The position numbers and the translations under genes were made by a program. Below the pieces are notes generated by a model, which was given only the letters and a program-made list of their open reading frames with translations, did no database searches and was not told the origin of the DNA. This document shows, in pieces, positions 53,544 to 62,505 of a stretch of DNA of 64,000 bases. The DNA lies in NCBI GenBank assembly GCA_030432235.1, contig JAUIHT010000012.1, positions 34,496-98,495 of the forward strand. The letters run 5' to 3'. Origin of the DNA: Verrucomicrobiia bacterium. GTDB taxonomy: Bacteria; Verrucomicrobiota; Verrucomicrobiia; Opitutales; Cerasicoccaceae. How positions within the stretch are numbered: the first letter of the stretch is position 1; each line of letters begins with the position of its first letter.

Positions 53544-56486
53544 CTATTTTCTTGCTCCCGATTCGCGCAGAAGGATTGCATATACAGACCCCGGATCAAC
53601 CGTTTCGGTAATAGCCTCACCACTGCGATGCTCACGTCCTTCCGCTGTATAATTTTCAGCAATATCCGAAGGTAGTTCAAATTGAAACCGCTTTGCCTGG
53701 TTGCCTTCATTCAACAAGAAAATCAGGATGTCGTCCTCCAGATGCAGGAAGATAACATTATCACCATAGGCATCCTTAACCTCTGGATAAGCTACACGCT
53801 CACCATCCAAAATGAATGGTTCATATGCAGAGGCCAAACGTGACACCTCAGCAATGGGCGCTAGGGTTTCGGAATCAAATCCCCCGCCCTCATACCAGAA
53901 GAGCAAGCCACCTCGGTGATTAATTAAAGTGCGCATCATGAAAGCAGCAGATCGCTTCGGGGCTGATGGCCCCTGGGAAAGAACGCCGCCAACCAATGGA
54001 GTGCCTCCGAGCGCACGCCGTGTCTCATCAATCAGCCCAAGGTCCTTGCTGTAGCCGCAGTAAGCATGGTCAAGAAAGGGTCCGTATTTCTCCCAATCTA
54101 CATTATAGCGGCGCTGGGTATATGGCATATGATAGCCAGAATACATCCCCATTTGCATACCGTATTTTGCCGTCTCAACCTGCAATCTTTCCAAGACCTT
54201 GGCAATTTTATTACAGGTGTAGGCCACCCACTCATCAGCATATTTCTCACGTATGATTTCAGGAGTCAGTACCTCATCAATATCAAACTCATGCTTGAAT
54301 GTTTCGATACCAAATTTTGAGAACATGGGGTAAGCATGTATCCCCTCAGGAAACGGAGGAAATTCATAGTCCCAGAAGAAATGAGTCATGCTCGGGTTAC
54401 GCTTTGCCATCAGCGCAACCTGCTCTTCAATCAGCGGCCACGCCTCTTCATGTTCGGCCAGCCAGGCCAGGCACGGGGTCCCCATCTTCTTACCATAAAA
54501 GTTTATCGCCTGGGCTTCAGGATAAGCTTCAATCACCTCATCGGTCATGATGCTGCCACCCCCGAAGCCCAACCAGTTTGACTGCCCAAAGTTACAAAAT
54601 CCAGATTGGCGCAGGCCAATCTCCAGTGGGTAAGCCGATGCCGTATCCCCAAAGAGTTCGTTTATCCCGGCAGAGCTGATCGTTTCGAACAAGGCTTCGA
54701 GCAGCTCCTGATCTTTGATCATCCCCAACCTTGTATAAAGCGATAGGATAATTTTCTCGGGTGCTTCGCCGTCGAGCTCAGGTAGCAATTTAAAATTTAG
54801 CGGAGTTGGAATTTCTACAATATCCTGTGCCATCATGCTGTAGTAGAGCGGCGGTACTTCATCTTCCGAGCTTTCACGTGCATCCCGAATACCAAAGACC
54901 ATCCCATTTGGCCTGCGCTGAGTACGCTCTAGCCAGCTTTCTCTCTGAGAGCTTAGCACTACAGGTGTATTTCGTGAAATGAGAATGCGCTCGTAACTCT
55001 GTCCATTGCGCGTGATTTCACCGACTGCTTCCCAAGTGTACTGCGCAAGCTCCGGCAGTGGAGTGATGCCAGCATCCGTAGCCGCTGTTGGTTCAGGCAG
55101 ATACCCCGATGCCCCCAGGAACTCAATTCCAACTGGTACATCGATAACTAAATTAAAGTCGTGTACAGCCTCAGGCGAAGTCCAGTTCTTCAGCCCGCCC
55201 CCATCCCAGTGGAAGAAAAGAGCACTGTCGGCGGCCAAAGCATAGATGTCATTCGCATTGTTAGGGGACAGCCGTGTAACCTGAAAGGCTACCGTCTTTT
55301 TATAGACCGCTTCATCGCCAACGGATTCCACCTTCACCCAAGACCCTTCAGACTCAAGCAGAGTACCATCAGGCCCGTAAATTTTCACATTAAATCCATG
55401 CTCACTTGGTATCTGAACGAGCAATTCGTTGGCACCCGAAGCCAGGCTCGCCATCACATTTTCAACAGTACGGCTACCACTTGATAAAACGCTTCCGTTG
55501 CAAGTAAGCGTAAATGGGACTTCAGCACTAGCCTGAATGCGGATACCAGCAACTTCGTTCTGTCTAGCAAAGGCAGGACTGCGGTAAATGACGTCCCCAT
55601 CCGCAAAGATGGATAGACGCTCCTTGTTGCCAGCGACTGCATTCTTCCCCGTATTACTGAGGTCGAAGGTTACAGGGTCATTGCGCGCAACCAAACTCCC
55701 GTCAATCTCCGCCATGACTATATTGTTCTGCAGGATTTCACGGACCCAGGTCACCGTCTGGCCATCAGCAGACTTTACCTTAGCTGAAATTGTAGTCGTC
55801 GAAGTGATTGGCTGCTCAAAATGATCAACCTGTGCATAGGCAGAATCGTCTCCAAATATGAGCTGAAGCCCCTGCGCATCGACCATCGACCATTCATGAG
55901 TGCGAGAATCATGACGCAAGGCGTTAAACATCACCCCTTCTCCCTTCGACACATCAGAAAGCCCGATAGCGCTAAAGGGAATTGTAAGAAGGAACTGCCA
56001 ATACCCCTCCTGCTTTTGTGCCGTCACGGAAAAGTCGCCGTTCCAAGACTTGTCTGGCTGAGCGCCATAGTAAGTATCTTCAATCGTACCCAGAGCATTT
56101 ACTGCAATAGAAAACCGGGTACCATCCTCCCTCTGCAATCTGATCTCAACGGAATCATCTTTGGTAACTGCTTCGTCACGGGCTAGCGCCTGTGCCTTGA
56201 AACTATCGGACATATTACTTACGGGATCCAAAGCGAAAGCACTTACCCGCCCAGCAACATATAGATGCTGAGAGTCATAGGATAAGCTCAAGCTCGTTGA
56301 CTCCACTGGAGCCGCATCCGTGGTTGTGGAGAGAAAATTATCCAATCGAGCTCCGTGCCCAAAGAGCTCAGACTCATCCACGAGGTCATTGGCAGAAGGA
56401 ATCACCAGAAGCGGGGTCTCATTGGCGTTCTCAGCATGTGAGAACCCCATCATTGAAATTAAGGAGAGTACAGTGACCTTAAACAT
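53544..56486 (-). CDS. Large secreted glycan-active protein, CBM9-like N-domain and predicted TIM barrel
   Basis: A 980-residue exported protein. The signal peptide is residues 1-18. Residues 40-215 form a CBM9-like sugar-binding domain (SLSYDSQHLYVAGRV, TKDDSVEIRLQ, WQFLLTIPFSAIGL). Middle beta-rich domains follow, and then from about 590 a TIM-barrel-like part (MTHFFWDYEFPPFPEG, AKYGMQMGMYSGYHMPY, RGGLLFWYEGGG) with possible catalytic acids in DYEFP and FWYEGG. The domain order resembles large GH-like proteins of Planctomycetota and Verrucomicrobiota that have no assigned CAZy family. It heads an operon with the FAD oxidoreductase. Enzymatic activity is not shown by sequence alone. Confidence 0.6.
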   Translation of the reverse strand: MFKVTVLSLISMMGFSHAENANETPLLVIPSANDLVDESELFGHGARLDNFLSTTTDAAPVESTSLSLSYDSQHLYVAGRVSAFALDPVSNMSDSFKAQALARDEAVTKDDSVEIRLQREDGTRFSIAVNALGTIEDTYYGAQPDKSWNGDFSVTAQKQEGYWQFLLTIPFSAIGLSDVSKGEGVMFNALRHDSRTHEWSMVDAQGLQLIFGDDSAYAQVDHFEQPITSTTTISAKVKSADGQTVTWVREILQNNIVMAEIDGSLVARNDPVTFDLSNTGKNAVAGNKERLSIFADGDVIYRSPAFARQNEVAGIRIQASAEVPFTLTCNGSVLSSGSRTVENVMASLASGANELLVQIPSEHGFNVKIYGPDGTLLESEGSWVKVESVGDEAVYKKTVAFQVTRLSPNNANDIYALAADSALFFHWDGGGLKNWTSPEAVHDFNLVIDVPVGIEFLGASGYLPEPTAATDAGITPLPELAQYTWEAVGEITRNGQSYERILISRNTPVVLSSQRESWLERTQRRPNGMVFGIRDARESSEDEVPPLYYSMMAQDIVEIPTPLNFKLLPELDGEAPEKIILSLYTRLGMIKDQELLEALFETISSAGINELFGDTASAYPLEIGLRQSGFCNFGQSNWLGFGGGSIMTDEVIEAYPEAQAINFYGKKMGTPCLAWLAEHEEAWPLIEEQVALMAKRNPSMTHFFWDYEFPPFPEGIHAYPMFSKFGIETFKHEFDIDEVLTPEIIREKYADEWVAYTCNKIAKVLERLQVETAKYGMQMGMYSGYHMPYTQRRYNVDWEKYGPFLDHAYCGYSKDLGLIDETRRALGGTPLVGGVLSQGPSAPKRSAAFMMRTLINHRGGLLFWYEGGGFDSETLAPIAEVSRLASAYEPFILDGERVAYPEVKDAYGDNVIFLHLEDDILIFLLNEGNQAKRFQFELPSDIAENYTAEGREHRSGEAITETVDPGSVYAILLRESGARK

Positions 56487-56550
56487 TATATTTGTTATTT
56501 TATACTATATTGCTGAAGCGATAAAGCCCATGTGATCCAGTCTGGGCATG

Positions 56551-57216
56551 CTAATAAAAGGGATACGTATCTACAGCGTCCTCCTGTAGCGTAAGCTCTC
56601 CTTGAAAGTACTCTGTGTGCCCATCGAAAAAGACGAGATTTTGCCCACCATCATGAGGATAAATATTGGCCGCCCGGGTTCCGTCAGTATTAAGCCAGTA
56701 GTTGTTTTGCACTTCGCCAAACAGGAATGTCTTCGCGGGTCGCTCGACTTCATAAACCTTACGGAAAGGCCGAGAAGCTGAAGGATTGTGCGAATAAGAA
56801 GACGCCGTGTTCGTAAATCCTGGGAACATATTGATACCATAATGAAGCCGCGGACCAAAAAGCTGTGGATAATTGTCACGTGATGGGCAGCACATTATGC
56901 TATCAGCTTGGTCTACCCAGTCCACTTTCGGGAGGTATCCCTCACTCTCCAGAATACTGATCCATGTAGCACCAGATCCACCAACATGAGTGGAGTACTG
57001 AACCACGGGAAGCAAATCTCCATTGTTCTCGGAGGACCATATCAGCGCTACCGACCCCAGCTCCCTGAGGTTGGCAGCACATGACATTCGGTTAGCACGA
57101 TCTATAACTTCGCGTAGAGCGGCAAAAATCAATATGCCTAGCACAGCCATGATAACGATAGCCGCTAATAACTCTGTCAGGGAAAACGCTCGTCTCTTAG
57201 ATGCTTCGCTTATCAT
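56551..57216 (-). CDS. Prepilin-like secreted protein with H-X9-DG tail
   Basis: A 221-residue prepilin-like protein. The leader is MISEASKRRA with FSLTELL after it, so the residue before the cleavage site is Ala10 rather than the usual Gly; the conserved Glu is at 15. The mature part ends with H-x9-DG exactly (HDGGQNLVFFDGHTE), the C-terminal module of these secreted proteins. It is the counterpart of the protein at 26512 in the ICE cargo. Function of the family is unknown. Confidence 0.78.
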   Translation of the reverse strand: MISEASKRRAFSLTELLAAIVIMAVLGILIFAALREVIDRANRMSCAANLRELGSVALIWSSENNGDLLPVVQYSTHVGGSGATWISILESEGYLPKVDWVDQADSIMCCPSRDNYPQLFGPRLHYGINMFPGFTNTASSYSHNPSASRPFRKVYEVERPAKTFLFGEVQNNYWLNTDGTRAANIYPHDGGQNLVFFDGHTEYFQGELTLQEDAVDTYPFY

Positions 57217-57252
57217 AGCTATGCGGTTTGAAATACTCCCTTTCAGTCCGAT

Positions 57253-58140
57253 CTACACACTGCGACGACGAGCACGGTGACTAAGCAGGAGCAGGGAAGC
57301 AAATGCCCCCATGGATAAACCAATTCGATTCATCTCCGGAATGGCAGCGGCCTGGACAGCCTGAACTTCGCTAATATCAAGCGCACCATCGTAGATACGG
57401 ATATCGCTAAAATCAGCATCTGGTGCACGCGCCGTATTTGCTGATACATTACCTACAAAGAACGATGCGCCGCTCGCTGCAATATTACCCGTTGGTCCCG
57501 ATCCACTACCAGCAGCACTCAGGGCACCAGAGGCATCACCATAATAGAATGAAATTGCGCCCGAATCAGCATCACGACTTACAGCGAAGAAAAACCAATC
57601 AGACATATCCATAGCAATTGATGTTACTGTTCCCGAGCCCGATCCGGTATTTATCTCCAGGGCAAGGCCAACATCACCATCACCAACATCAGTAAATCTG
57701 AGATCGAAAAAGGCACCAGTTGAAGAGCGCTTACTCATTACACGATCCCAAAGGAACTGGTCAGTAACTGCGCTCCGCACATTCATCCAGCCCGAGAACG
57801 TAAAGTCACCCAGCCCATCCAGCTTTTCGACATAGCCTGCACTCACATAGGTGCCATTGGCGCCGCTATTGGAGTATGCATTTCCTGCCTTGAAGTTCCC
57901 AGGAAGTCCAACATCGGTCCAGGTCGAACCTGCCCCCACGAGGACACCATCCGCCGGATCGGCCGCAGAATCAAACGCGGTTGTACCTGTTGACTGGTCA
58001 AACGTGTATTCCAAGAGCAAGGTCTGACCAAAGGTCGGGCTGGCCAAAAAGCCGAGAGTCAGAATAAAACTGAAGATACCAGTTCGAGCAAGAGACTTCC
58101 GTGGGCGTATGTTGCGTGTAAGGGACCGTATTCTCTTCAT
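57253..58140 (-). CDS. LamG-domain protein with PEP-CTERM-like tail
   Basis: A 295-residue exported protein. The signal peptide (about 1-38) is unusually long and basic. A LamG/concanavalin-like lectin domain follows (TLLLEYTFDQSTG ... FTFSGWMNV ... FSDIRIYDGALDISEV). The C-terminus is a degenerate sorting signal: IPEMNR in place of PEP, a hydrophobic helix, and RARRRSV. LamG domains bind carbohydrate. It is probably a surface-attached glycan-binding protein, sorted by an exosortase elsewhere. It lies 36 bases upstream of the prepilin-like gene on the same strand. Confidence 0.7.
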   Translation of the reverse strand: MKRIRSLTRNIRPRKSLARTGIFSFILTLGFLASPTFGQTLLLEYTFDQSTGTTAFDSAADPADGVLVGAGSTWTDVGLPGNFKAGNAYSNSGANGTYVSAGYVEKLDGLGDFTFSGWMNVRSAVTDQFLWDRVMSKRSSTGAFFDLRFTDVGDGDVGLALEINTGSGSGTVTSIAMDMSDWFFFAVSRDADSGAISFYYGDASGALSAAGSGSGPTGNIAASGASFFVGNVSANTARAPDADFSDIRIYDGALDISEVQAVQAAAIPEMNRIGLSMGAFASLLLLSHRARRRSV

Positions 58141-58566
58141 AGCATTATGTGTTATCGTGTTATTGTGATTCGTTAAAAAATTCCGCTATCAGTCACATAT
58201 GCGCACCTGAGCGAGCAGTCTCTAGCAAATGTGGAGCCATATTCGGTACGCGCATCCCAGTATTGCCAAAAACGGTAGCACCACCAACCCGCGGCCAGGT
58301 GAGCCAATCACCCGCAGATTCGGTCTCCTGATCACATCCCGTACTGAGAGAAAAGCGGGCACTGCCCGGATAGCCGCCCACCACCACTTTCCACATCTCT
58401 GAAAACAGAGCAAGGCCTGACTCCCCATGCAGCGGAGCAGGCGTTAGAGTGGATTGCACCCTCAGCCCGCAGAATTCCGCGATTTTCAAGAGGCAAATAA
58501 TAAAGCTTGATCGCATGTTGATATATGTATTTACCTGTATTTATTATTTTGTCAACAGCTAATCCA
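58141..58566. promoter_or_regulatory. Divergent intergenic region with an unassigned small frame
   Basis: About 425 bases between the LamG gene (minus) and the GH20-like gene (plus), so promoters for both are expected. A minus-strand frame of 107 codons (58193-58516) begins with a short hydrophobic stretch but shows no recognisable domain; it may be a remnant of a secreted protein or chance. I cannot place operators. Confidence 0.35.
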
Positions 58567-60018
58567 ATGACTCAGCTAAAATCTCAATTCAATAAGCGCC
58601 ACGGCGACGTCCGATGGCATCTTTTAATCCCTGCCCTTAAAGGACCCTCAGGCTTTGCCGCACGCGAAACGCAAAAAGCCATCCAACAGTACCTCCCGTA
58701 CGTACTACCGACAGCACAACTCAGCTCAGCAGAAACACCTCCCGCTGGCCACTTGGGCATTGTTGGCACGAGTGATGAGCCGCTCATCCGACAACTGATA
58801 GAGCAAGGCACGATAAACAAACCTGAGGGAGCTGAATCTTACTCAGTATACCGCGGACCATCGCCCTGGGATGCCAACTACAAGCTAATGGTAGTCGCGG
58901 GGAACGATGCGTCGGGCACATTGTACGGCAGTCAGGAACTAGCAGCACAGATATCCATGGAAGGCCATCTCCTCGATGGATATGCTGCACGCCAGGAGCA
59001 CCTGGAAGCCTGTCCCGACTTCTCCTTCACTGAAAAGCCCGCCATTGCTCGGCGCGGCATCTGGACGTGGGGGTACGCCATCTACTCCTATCGCTCCTAC
59101 ATCGATAATATGGTGAAACTGAAGTTTAATACCATTATCATTTGGAATGATAAAGTGCCCGTGAATATTCTCGAGGTCATTGAATACGCCCACAGCAAGG
59201 GTGTAAAAGTCGTGCTTGGCTTTCACTGTGGCTGGGGGCACAGCAACTTGAATCTTTCGAGCACATCAGACCGTGCGATTATCGTTCAGAATGTGTTCAA
59301 GACCTATCAGGAGCAGTACGCTCACCTACCCCACGACGGGATCTATTTCCAAACCCTAACAGAGCACTCCGAAAGAGCACTCTGTGGTGCCAGCACTGCA
59401 TCTTGGGTGACCCGACTGGCCAACGAAACGGGTGAAGCCCTGCTCAATGAGTATCCCAATCTTCGCATTGAATTTGGCATACATGGTACCTCTATTGGGA
59501 AAGACGATGTAGACCTCGAACCGATGGATCCGCGCATTGTGATCGTATGGGAAGACTGTGGCAGTGTCCCCTATGCTTATTTCGCACATCAAACCGAAAA
59601 CTATGATCAAACGCTAGAGTGGAGCAAGCGCTTGGCTACGCTTCGCCCTAACAACGAGTTTTCCATGGTCGCAAAGGGCTGGATGCAACTACGTTGGGAG
59701 CGCGACTTCGAAAACCACAGCGACTTTATTATGGGTGAGCAGTCCAAGCGATGGATACAGAAGCGATTGACGGCAAGAGAATCCGAGTGGAACAAAATCA
59801 ACTACCATTGGTGTAAGAGTTATCCTCTCGCAGCCTCATTCTACCGGGATCTACTACAAATCAATCCTAACCTGACTGTTACCGGGTTGGTTGAAGATGG
59901 TCTGCTGGAAGAGAAAGTCCAGCCATCGGTCGCACTATTTGGAGAAACTCTATGGAACCCGTACCGCAGCGATAACGAATTACTGGCCCGCGCTAACAGA
60001 CCATTTCTGAATGAGTAA
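58567..60018 (+). CDS. GH20-like TIM-barrel glycoside hydrolase, family uncertain
   Basis: A 483-residue cytoplasmic protein starting at the ATG at 58567 (an upstream ATG at 58525 adds 14 hydrophobic residues that do not form a good signal peptide). Residues 1-140 look like the alpha/beta domain that precedes the barrel in hexosaminidases and alpha-glucuronidases (YKLMVVAGNDASGTLYGSQ). Then comes a barrel (RRGIWTWGYAIYSYRSYID, KFNTIIIWND, VWEDCGSVPYAYF). Candidate acids are in TLTEHSER and VWEDC. I cannot name the substrate. Its 3' end overlaps the convergent regulator gene by 26 bases. Confidence 0.6.
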   Translation: MTQLKSQFNKRHGDVRWHLLIPALKGPSGFAARETQKAIQQYLPYVLPTAQLSSAETPPAGHLGIVGTSDEPLIRQLIEQGTINKPEGAESYSVYRGPSPWDANYKLMVVAGNDASGTLYGSQELAAQISMEGHLLDGYAARQEHLEACPDFSFTEKPAIARRGIWTWGYAIYSYRSYIDNMVKLKFNTIIIWNDKVPVNILEVIEYAHSKGVKVVLGFHCGWGHSNLNLSSTSDRAIIVQNVFKTYQEQYAHLPHDGIYFQTLTEHSERALCGASTASWVTRLANETGEALLNEYPNLRIEFGIHGTSIGKDDVDLEPMDPRIVIVWEDCGSVPYAYFAHQTENYDQTLEWSKRLATLRPNNEFSMVAKGWMQLRWERDFENHSDFIMGEQSKRWIQKRLTARESEWNKINYHWCKSYPLAASFYRDLLQINPNLTVTGLVEDGLLEEKVQPSVALFGETLWNPYRSDNELLARANRPFLNE

Positions 60019-61141
60019 TCTCAGCAATGGCCCCTTTCACCACTATCGGCGTATCGGAGACCTTCTTATTTGCCATTCTTAGTTTGAGCATGCCAGCCAA
60101 CTCGGAACCGACTGCCTCAATCGGGTAATTGTAGCGAACCACGGGTACGGAATAGTATATGCGACTACCCTCATTACCAAGAACCGCTAACTTAATATCT
60201 TCAGGCACCCTTAGCCCCAGTTTAAGCAATGCAAAAACAAAGCCACGAGCTACAATATCGTCAGGCAGGATGATGGCGTCAGGCAAGCGTCCCTTCCCCT
60301 TCTCAGCTTCAATCAATGCCAGGGCATCACGATAGGCAGTGCGCTCAAACTCCGATTGGCAAGGAGCCTTTAGCGTGTTCAGCGTCGGCGCAGGCAACCC
60401 TCTGCGTTGAGCCTCGTCCTTGATCGCTCGAAACGCATCGATATGGCTCTTAGAATAGCTGAACCAACAGATGTGACGTGCCCCCTGATTGTAGACAGCA
60501 TTCGCGATCTCAACACCAAAGTCATGCGCATCAAAGAGAATGTCATTGTCGGGCTGGTAAAGGTCAAGAACAGCCCGTGGGGTATCCTGGGGAATCAATT
60601 CGTCAATCGGAACGGCATCTGGGACAGCAGCGATACAGACAAAGCCACGAAAATCGAAAGACTTCTGGTCCATTTTGAGCCGAGCGATGACAGCATCCAG
60701 CTCAGCAGGGTTCTTCGTGCCGAGGTTGTCGTAAGTGCGGCAAGACAGAAACTCCGAATCAAGCTGTCGGCTCAGGGCACTGTTCAGCAAACGATAATGC
60801 GAAGCCGATTCATCAATAAGGCTCGGCCCCAACAGGATCCCTACGAACGCGCGGCTGGACTTGTGACGCACAAAGGTACCGCGACGCGGTGTTCGCTCGA
60901 CAAGTCCGGCCGCCACCATCTTGTTCAGCGCTTTCTGTATGGTCGAACAACTCGTCCCCCAAGACGCGGCAAGCTCCCGATTCGAGGGAAGGCGCGTACC
61001 TGGCGGAATTTCGCCATTAAGAATCAGCCTGTAATAGTGTCGCTCTATCCGATCTTCAGTCAACCCGACCCATGCTTCGTCCTGAGCATCGGGCGCATGA
61101 AGAGAACTTAATTTTAGCACTTCCTTTTTTACTGGCATCAC
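59993..61141 (-). CDS. GntR-type regulator with LacI-like sugar-sensing domain
   Basis: A 382-residue regulator. The GntR winged helix is at about 28-92 (EIPPGTRLPSNRELAASWGTSCSTIQKALNK ... RRGTFVRH), then a LacI-like ligand-binding domain (FVGILLGPSLID, DAIILPDDIVARGF, VLGNEGSRIYYSVP). It is the chromosomal counterpart of the regulator at 25327. It is divergent from the epimerase gene and convergent with the GH20-like gene; it probably represses this catabolic cluster until a sugar inducer binds. Confidence 0.85.
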   Translation of the reverse strand: MMPVKKEVLKLSSLHAPDAQDEAWVGLTEDRIERHYYRLILNGEIPPGTRLPSNRELAASWGTSCSTIQKALNKMVAAGLVERTPRRGTFVRHKSSRAFVGILLGPSLIDESASHYRLLNSALSRQLDSEFLSCRTYDNLGTKNPAELDAVIARLKMDQKSFDFRGFVCIAAVPDAVPIDELIPQDTPRAVLDLYQPDNDILFDAHDFGVEIANAVYNQGARHICWFSYSKSHIDAFRAIKDEAQRRGLPAPTLNTLKAPCQSEFERTAYRDALALIEAEKGKGRLPDAIILPDDIVARGFVFALLKLGLRVPEDIKLAVLGNEGSRIYYSVPVVRYNYPIEAVGSELAGMLKLRMANKKVSDTPIVVKGAIAEITHSEMVC

Positions 61142-61231
61142 AACCTAGTCCCACGTGTAAACCATTTCTACTGAATAGCAACCGAATGCGCTATCTAAAG
61201 CATTTCAACTAAGCAAACAATAAGTTATTTT
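61142..61231. promoter_or_regulatory. Divergent promoter region, regulator / epimerase
   Basis: Ninety bases between the two genes, containing a small inverted repeat ATAGC/GCTAT at 61175-61179 and 61190-61194, a possible operator half-site pair for the adjacent regulator. Confidence 0.3.
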
Positions 61232-62458
61232 ATGATTACAAACAGCAACACATTCAAGCAACATAAAGACACTCTCCTTCAGTTAGAAGAGCGCTACCAA
61301 AGAGAACTACTCGATCATACCATACCATTCTGGCTGCCTCGCTCGATTGATACCGAGTACGGGGGCTACTTCACATGCTATGATCAGGACGGAACCCTGC
61401 TACAGGAGGATAAATCCGTATGGTTCCAAGGGCGCATGGCATGGATGTTCTCAACCCTGTACTTAACCGTTGAAAAGCGCCAGGAGTGGCTGGACGCCGC
61501 TGCCACCGGGATTCAGTTTCTCAATGATTTCTGCTTCGACACGGACGGCAGGATGTTCTTCTCGGTTACACGCGATGGGAAACCTCTGAGGAAACGCAGA
61601 TATGTATTCTCAGAGTGCTTTGCCGTTATAGCACTCGCTGCGTATAGTAAGGCTTCAGGCGACCAGCGCTTTGTACAAAAAGCCGAAGACCTTTTCTCGA
61701 GAACCTTGCACTATCTAAAGACACCTGGCCTCCTCGAGCCAAAAGTAAACCCATCAACACGTCCGATGAAGGGACTGGCCACTCCCATGATCCTTCTGGT
61801 AACAGCCCAGGAGCTTCGCAAATACAGCGATTCACCACAATGCCAAGAGGTGATTAACCAATCCATCAATGAGATTGAGAAGGATTTTCTCAAGCCCGAG
61901 TTTAAAGCGCTACTGGAGTGTGTCGGCCCAAACGGAGAGTTCATGGATACATTGGATGGGCGTTGTGTAAACCCTGGCCACTCAATAGAAGCTGGTTGGT
62001 TTATACTGGAAGAAGCCAGGATGCGCAATGGTTGCCCCAAGCTGTTATCGCTTGGAAAGACTATTATCGACTGGTCTCTAGACCTAGGTTGGGACAAGGA
62101 TTTCGGTGGCCTGTTCTATTTCAGGGATGCCAAAGGAAAGCCTTGCGTAGAATACTGGCACGACATGAAATTCTGGTGGCCGCACAATGAGGCACTGATC
62201 GCCACCTTATTAGCGTATGAGTCCACTGGAGAAGCGCAGTACTTGAATCGGCACTTGGAGATATCTGATTGGTGTCAAAAGCACTTCGCTGATACCCCGA
62301 ATGGAGAATGGTTTGGCTACCTGCACAGGGATGGAAAGCTATCAACAACAGCCATAGGCACGATGTTTAAAGGCTTTTTCCACCTGCCAAGGCAGCAATG
62401 GCACTGCTGGCAGCGTCTGAAAGCGATGAATCAGATGGTTGAAGACGAAGTACAGTAA
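61232..62458 (+). CDS. N-acylglucosamine 2-epimerase (AGE) family protein
   Basis: A 408-residue (alpha/alpha)6-barrel isomerase. The alternating helical pattern and conserved aromatic/His residues (KSVWFQGRMAWMFSTLY, PGHSIEAGWFILEEA, DMKFWWPHNEALIA) are those of the AGE family, which interconverts GlcNAc/ManNAc or mannose/glucose and some oligosaccharides. The signature His positions are H in PGHSIEAG and H in WWPHNEA. No signal peptide. Divergent from the regulator, so probably its target gene. Exact substrate not determinable. Confidence 0.85.
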   Translation: MITNSNTFKQHKDTLLQLEERYQRELLDHTIPFWLPRSIDTEYGGYFTCYDQDGTLLQEDKSVWFQGRMAWMFSTLYLTVEKRQEWLDAAATGIQFLNDFCFDTDGRMFFSVTRDGKPLRKRRYVFSECFAVIALAAYSKASGDQRFVQKAEDLFSRTLHYLKTPGLLEPKVNPSTRPMKGLATPMILLVTAQELRKYSDSPQCQEVINQSINEIEKDFLKPEFKALLECVGPNGEFMDTLDGRCVNPGHSIEAGWFILEEARMRNGCPKLLSLGKTIIDWSLDLGWDKDFGGLFYFRDAKGKPCVEYWHDMKFWWPHNEALIATLLAYESTGEAQYLNRHLEISDWCQKHFADTPNGEWFGYLHRDGKLSTTAIGTMFKGFFHLPRQQWHCWQRLKAMNQMVEDEVQ

Positions 62459-62505
62459 GCCAGCGATCACTCCTGGCTGCTCGCTGAAATAACCATCGAC
62501 TCCGG

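Noticed and set aside
60407..61111. Plus-strand frame of 234 codons
   Set aside because: Antisense to the GntR-type regulator, whose winged-helix and sensor motifs are clear.
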